Positions 59,966 through 64,000 of a stretch of 64,000 bases of DNA are shown here, one piece after another (the first letter of the stretch is position 1; every line of letters begins with the position of its first letter). The position numbers were made by a program, and so were the translations under genes. The DNA lies in NCBI GenBank assembly GCA_038501625.1, contig JAZAYU010000009.1:4711001-4775000 (forward strand), in the 5' to 3' direction. The notes below the pieces were generated by a model. The model had not been told where the DNA came from, did not search any database, and saw only the letters and a list, made by a program, of their open reading frames with translations. Origin of the DNA: Corbicula japonica (taxonomy: Eukaryota > Mollusca > Bivalvia > Venerida > Cyrenidae).

Positions 59966-60729
59966 ACCGCCGACACCGGGGCGACTAGGATAGCTCCCTT
60001 ATTCTTCAAATAGTCGAGCTAAAATCGAATTCGATTCCTTGTTCACCTCCATATGCACTTCGTCGTTCATTTTATTGGTGTTGATATTGAGAAAGATGAA
60101 AAGGGAACTTTGAAAGCCACCGAACACGACAAGTATGAAAGTATTTGAGAAGCGCTCAACTCGGTCTAGGCGGCGTGGGCAACAATACACATTACCATAA
60201 CAGCATTATGAACCGCGCCGGCAATAGTTTTATATTTGTTGTGATCGGTGGTTTTCAAAGGTTCATCTATAATTTTAAGAGGCTTGAAATAGTGAAAAGT
60301 AAAAATTGCACAAGATGGACATAAAAAAAACACACACAAACAGATTTCTTACACCATTTTTGTTCAATAAGATATAAAGAAATTACAACAGTACAAAATA
60401 CACATTGTCTTAAAAGTATAACATTTTATAGAATGTTATTTGCTCTCTACAGTACTGATTCTTTGCTCGTAATGGGCTCATTGTTGGTCAATAAAAATAT
60501 CAGAGCCTATTAATTAAGACTAAAAACAAGTCTCCACTTTCCAGCAGTAGAAATGTTAAAATAAAGTCTGGTGTACTTTAAAAATGAAAATCTTTAATTT
60601 TTTAACCAGCCTTCTTTCAATGCCAAAAGGTAAAATGTTGAGGGAAATTTTAGAGAAATAGGCAACATTTCATGACAAAACTACACACAAAAAATGATTT
60701 GCAGTCTAATAAATCTTTGCTCTTTTCAG

Positions 60730-62738
60730 TTATGCGGTGGCGACACTTCCTCTTGCAGCGATCGTCTGTGCGTGCTCGGCCAAGTATCTAACATACTGGA
60801 CAAGTGCGCTTGCAGCGACCGAGGTCAGGTGACTCAGACATCCATCTCTGAGCATGCGCTCTTCACGCTTCTTGCGTCCAGCAACTGCAGGGCTGCTCAT
60901 ACCGTGTATTTCTGAAAATTAACAGATGTAGTAGTTCATACAATAATAAATCTTGTCTTGCTCTTAGATATAAACTTGCAGTATTATCATTAATACGTAA
61001 TACCTAACACTAAAACATTTAAACGACTTCAAGTTTTGGCGGTTAGCACCACCTTCACCCAACCAATCTGGTATTCGTTCCTCGTTAAACCAAGCTTTTA
61101 GCTCGCAAAAGATACTACGGTTCCTTTATAACTAATGATAAAGAAACTTTTAAATCCACCGAACAGGACAAAAATAAAAATAATGCATGCTCTGTTTGAT
61201 GAAATATGTTCATGCGCAGTAATGCAAATGCATATTACTGCCCACGCCACCTGTTATGCGCAACTCAATATTTACACCGGTAAATTGTACAATTTGGAAA
61301 ACCACCGAATAGGACAAATATGAAAATATTGCAGGCTCCGTTTGATAAAGCCTTTTCTTTGGCAGTAACGGAAATGCATGTATTTAATTGTCCGCAGCTG
61401 GAAGACGCATATTATGAAAATAAGATATTTTCATTTGCTTTTTAAATAACCGAAAACGAAATTATTCATTTAGCTTTCTCTTTGAACCAAAAGGCTCTTA
61501 CAGTAATGATCTTACCGGGATTTTTGTAACATCCCATTTGAGGGTCCTGCCAGCTGATTAATCTGAGTAGCCTTGCTTGGGAAAAGAACTGACGATAACC
61601 TACCATACCACACAGCGCAGCTGGAAAGAAAATCAAAACAGATGAATGACAGGCTTATTTTTTATATTTATTCTAATTGTTCAAAAGGTCACATATTCAC
61701 GACGATAAACGCAGTGACAGTATGCGATATTATTGTTTTTGAACATATATTCTATTCCAAACGAAGGTGTTCAGTTTGTTTTCGGTGATTTTTCATTAAC
61801 TGCTTTTGATCATGCCTAAATATTTTGCCAAAATTGAGATTAATTAAATTCTATAGTAAAGCTTGTAACCCATAAACCGTATGGGTTCTCGTATTCGTTC
61901 CCTCTCTACTTTTTGGCTGTATCGGGAGGCTGTGTTTTTTATGTGGCCATTCCTGACATGAATATTTTACTTACTTGTGAAATGAATGAACTTTTTAAGA
62001 CAGCTTTAAATCTTTTAATATTACGTTAATGAGTCACATTAACTTTAACTTCTTGGTCCAAAAAGTAGTTTTGATCTTACATAAGGAAGAGTCATATTCT
62101 TGGTAAAAGGTGAAATATGCATATCAGGAATGGCCACATCCAGCAGACGCAGCCTCCCCACACAGCCCAAAAGTAGAGAGGAGAAGAGAGCATGGTATTA
62201 CAATAATCAGTTTCAAAATGGACGCCACAAACAATTTACGAAAGTGAAAACCCGAGGGGTAACCGCCTTGGAACGGTCAGTGGCAAAACAATTTGCCACT
62301 GGGGGTTTAAACCAGGTTCTAGGGTGCACCAACCTCACACTTAAAGCCTTATGTAGTATTACAGTTTTCAGCTTGTATAACAGCTTGCACGCAGATTTCA
62401 ACACTAAGTTTCATTTGAAAAAGTGCCGTTATTTGTGGTAATTTGTCCTCTCCCCTTATCCCAGTGTAGGGTGGCTGTGTTTTCTGAAGGAATATTTCTA
62501 TTATGCATATTTAAATTTCTTTTCAAAATTTAAAACATGTCTTCCAACTGTCTCTTCTTTTTCTTGATCTACATGTACCTTGTTCTATATAAATGTCTCT
62601 TTTCATGGGGGGAATACTATGTCTCTCTATCTCTGAGAACTCTAGCCAGGTTGCGGCACAGTATGTGTTGATCAGGCTGTCGAGCGAGGGTTGATTAAAT
62701 AATATCCTCTGTCTCTCCATCTGTTCGACACAGCCCAC
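60730..62738 (-). CDS. C16orf89: C16orf89-like copy 4, C-terminal exons (gene continues past window)
   Basis: Three exons are present: exon 5 62738-62579 (160 nt), exon 6 61620-61516 (105 nt) and exon 7 60911-60730 (182 nt), identical in length and phase to copy 3. They encode VGCVEQMERQRILFNQPSL..., ALCGMVGYRQFFSQARL and MLRDGCLSHLTSVAASALVQ ahead of a TAA stop. No lesion is visible in these exons. Exon 4 and everything upstream should lie beyond 64000, since intron 4 in copy 3 is 3.3 kb and no exon 4 match appears by the window end. The product is expected to be a secreted DUF4735 protein. Confidence 0.85.
62110..62345 (-). mobile_element. Retroelement 3' tail fragment inside copy 4 intron 5
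   Basis: It contains 'gagaagagagcatgg', 'ttggaacggtcagtggcaaa' and 'taaaccaggttctaggg', the reverse of the common tail. The corresponding place in copy 3 (near 43950-44040) lacks it, so it inserted after the copy 3/copy 4 duplication. Confidence 0.65.
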
Positions 62739-64000
62739 CTGTAACATATATTCATTTATTATGTTCTATATATTCAGCAACTCTAAAATAATGTTTCCTT
62801 ATTTATATTTATGAATCTTCTTACATAATGAGCGTTTTAATTTACCACTGAGATGTGAGTGGGGTGTACGTACTTGATCTGTAAATGAAAAGATGCTTCA
62901 AGTCTAACTGAAACAAATCAACAATTACTTACAAAAGAAATTCCACTGCATTTATTCAGATTTTAAGTTTATTTAGGTTTTGGATTTGCTGAACAGAAAA
63001 AAGAACATTACAGGTATAATTATTAAACTTTTGACTAGCAAATTTCATAGCAATTCAATGTGAATTTAAATCCACATCATTTTCTCTGCTGTAATAAATA
63101 TATATATAGCTGTAAAGAATTCTCTTCAGCCTTGCTTTTTAATAATTCTGAGCTAACAAATCTTATTTGTTATCAACTAGTTCCCGACCTGGGTGTATTA
63201 TCATAAATGAAAAGCCGTATGTACTATCAATTGTTGTAAAATTGTTTACTTTTAAATTATTATTAATTTCGTGATTTGAAAAGAAATCCAATTTTAAAGA
63301 ACAATTGTTTTGCAACTGACCGTTCCAATGCGGTAACCACTCAGGCTCTCATCTCGCTACGCGTAGTGTCTTAATTGAAATTGATAATTTGTGGGCTCCT
63401 TCTCTTTTATCATCTCAGGTTTTGGCTGTGTGGAAAGGCCTGACCCAAAGGTTATAAAACTGACCATGGAATCCAGTCTCAAATCTAAAGCATCTGATTG
63501 GCTGAAATGGCGACCGGTTTTATAACCTTCATCCCTGTTTGCTAATCGTGATTATTCCGGATATGCTTATTTATTGAGGGGATAGTTGGAGTAGCTTAAT
63601 ATACTATATCATATGTATCTAAATCAAAAGGGCCATCAATCAGTAAACTCAAAATGTCACTTGTTGCTTTGCTTGAATAATGTGTTCCGTTTCTGCCATA
63701 AAGTTATGTTGTTACTAATAAATAGGACAAATAGAAAAGGTGGTTCAATATGTTGTATTAGTATGACCAATATTCCATATCTGTAGGAACAAGCCGATGA
63801 TAAGTGTGAAGCTTCACAAAGAGTTCCATAACACGAGTTTGTAAAGGAATAGAACATAATAATGATGAACAAGTGAAATATGCATGGAACAACTGGTGTC
63901 ATGGAGGAATATTGGTAAGCTGCTGAGATTGTCGTTACTCGCTGAAAATTAGAAATTTGCTAAAGGGAAACAGAGATTGATAGACACCAAGAAAAGTTAA
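62739..64000 (-). other. Intron 4 of copy 4 (partial)
   Basis: Much of this stretch parallels copy 3 intron 4: 62740-62900 with 44450-44580, 63060-63300 with 44750-45010, and 63840-63990 with 46740-46990. It contains a collapsed palindromic MITE (63443-63536) and a tail fragment (63300-63440). No exon is seen. Confidence 0.7.
63443..63536. mobile_element. Palindromic MITE-like element with internal deletion
   Basis: The left arm ('aaggttataaaactgacc' to 'gctgaaatggcgacc') is complete, but the right arm is reduced to 'ggttttataacctt'. It therefore looks like a member of the 37677-37822 family that lost most of one hairpin arm. Confidence 0.6.

Larger units (their letters stand above)
55567..60729. 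other. Intergenic region between copies 3 and 4
   Basis: I find no coding exon. Contents are a retroelement tail (55970-56480), a short hairpin element (58572-58689), a tandem array (58987-59965) and a dispersed repeat (60090-60240). The copy 3 promoter should lie just above 55566, but no core element is obvious. Confidence 0.6.

Overview
The window looks like nuclear DNA of an invertebrate animal, most likely a bivalve mollusc. The sequence is AT-rich and dense in diverse short repeats. Genes are split by GT/AG introns. A eukaryotic-type RNA-dependent RNA polymerase (RdRP) is present, which molluscs keep and vertebrates and insects lack. The species cannot be named from the sequence alone.

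Layout. (1) 1-6072 holds no gene I can support; it is packed with palindromic MITE-like elements and decayed dispersed repeats. (2) 6073-13070, minus strand: DDX47, a DEAD-box rRNA-processing helicase in three exons (461 aa predicted), with two TIR-bearing elements in its first intron. (3) 15788-21631, plus strand, divergent from DDX47: one uninterrupted coding exon of about 1,947 codons that joins a degenerate NadR/AAA_28-like P-loop module, a cellular RdRP (DLDGD catalytic loop intact) and a complete SF1 UPF1/ZNFX1-type helicase. (4) 21632-25711: a tandem array of about 170-bp units flanked by two direct copies of another repeat. (5) 25712-64000, minus strand: a tandem array of four C16orf89-like (DUF4735) secreted-protein genes. 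Each full copy has seven exons with conserved phases. Copy 1 is a pseudogene carrying a TTAA-flanked transposon inside exon 3, copies 2 and 3 are intact (378 and 359 aa predicted), and copy 4 runs off the right edge.

Two observations stand out. First, RdRP and an SF1 helicase are fused in one polypeptide. In fission yeast, worms and plants these activities sit on separate interacting proteins (Rdp1-Hrr1, EGO-1/RRF-1 with ZNFX-1, RDR6 with SDE3), so this is a candidate self-contained small-RNA amplification enzyme. Second, a reverse-transcriptase retroelement copy at about 52200-52850 has lost nearly all adenines on its sense strand (43 of 540 by hand count in 52261-52800). Compared with a normal relative 1.5 kb away, it differs mainly by A-to-G, the expected scar of ADAR-type editing of the RNA before reverse transcription. 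Both point to double-stranded RNA biology acting on transposons in this animal, although nothing in the sequence links them directly.

All exon borders, phases and lengths were read by eye from splice-site patterns and from agreement between paralogous copies. No alignment or database search was run.
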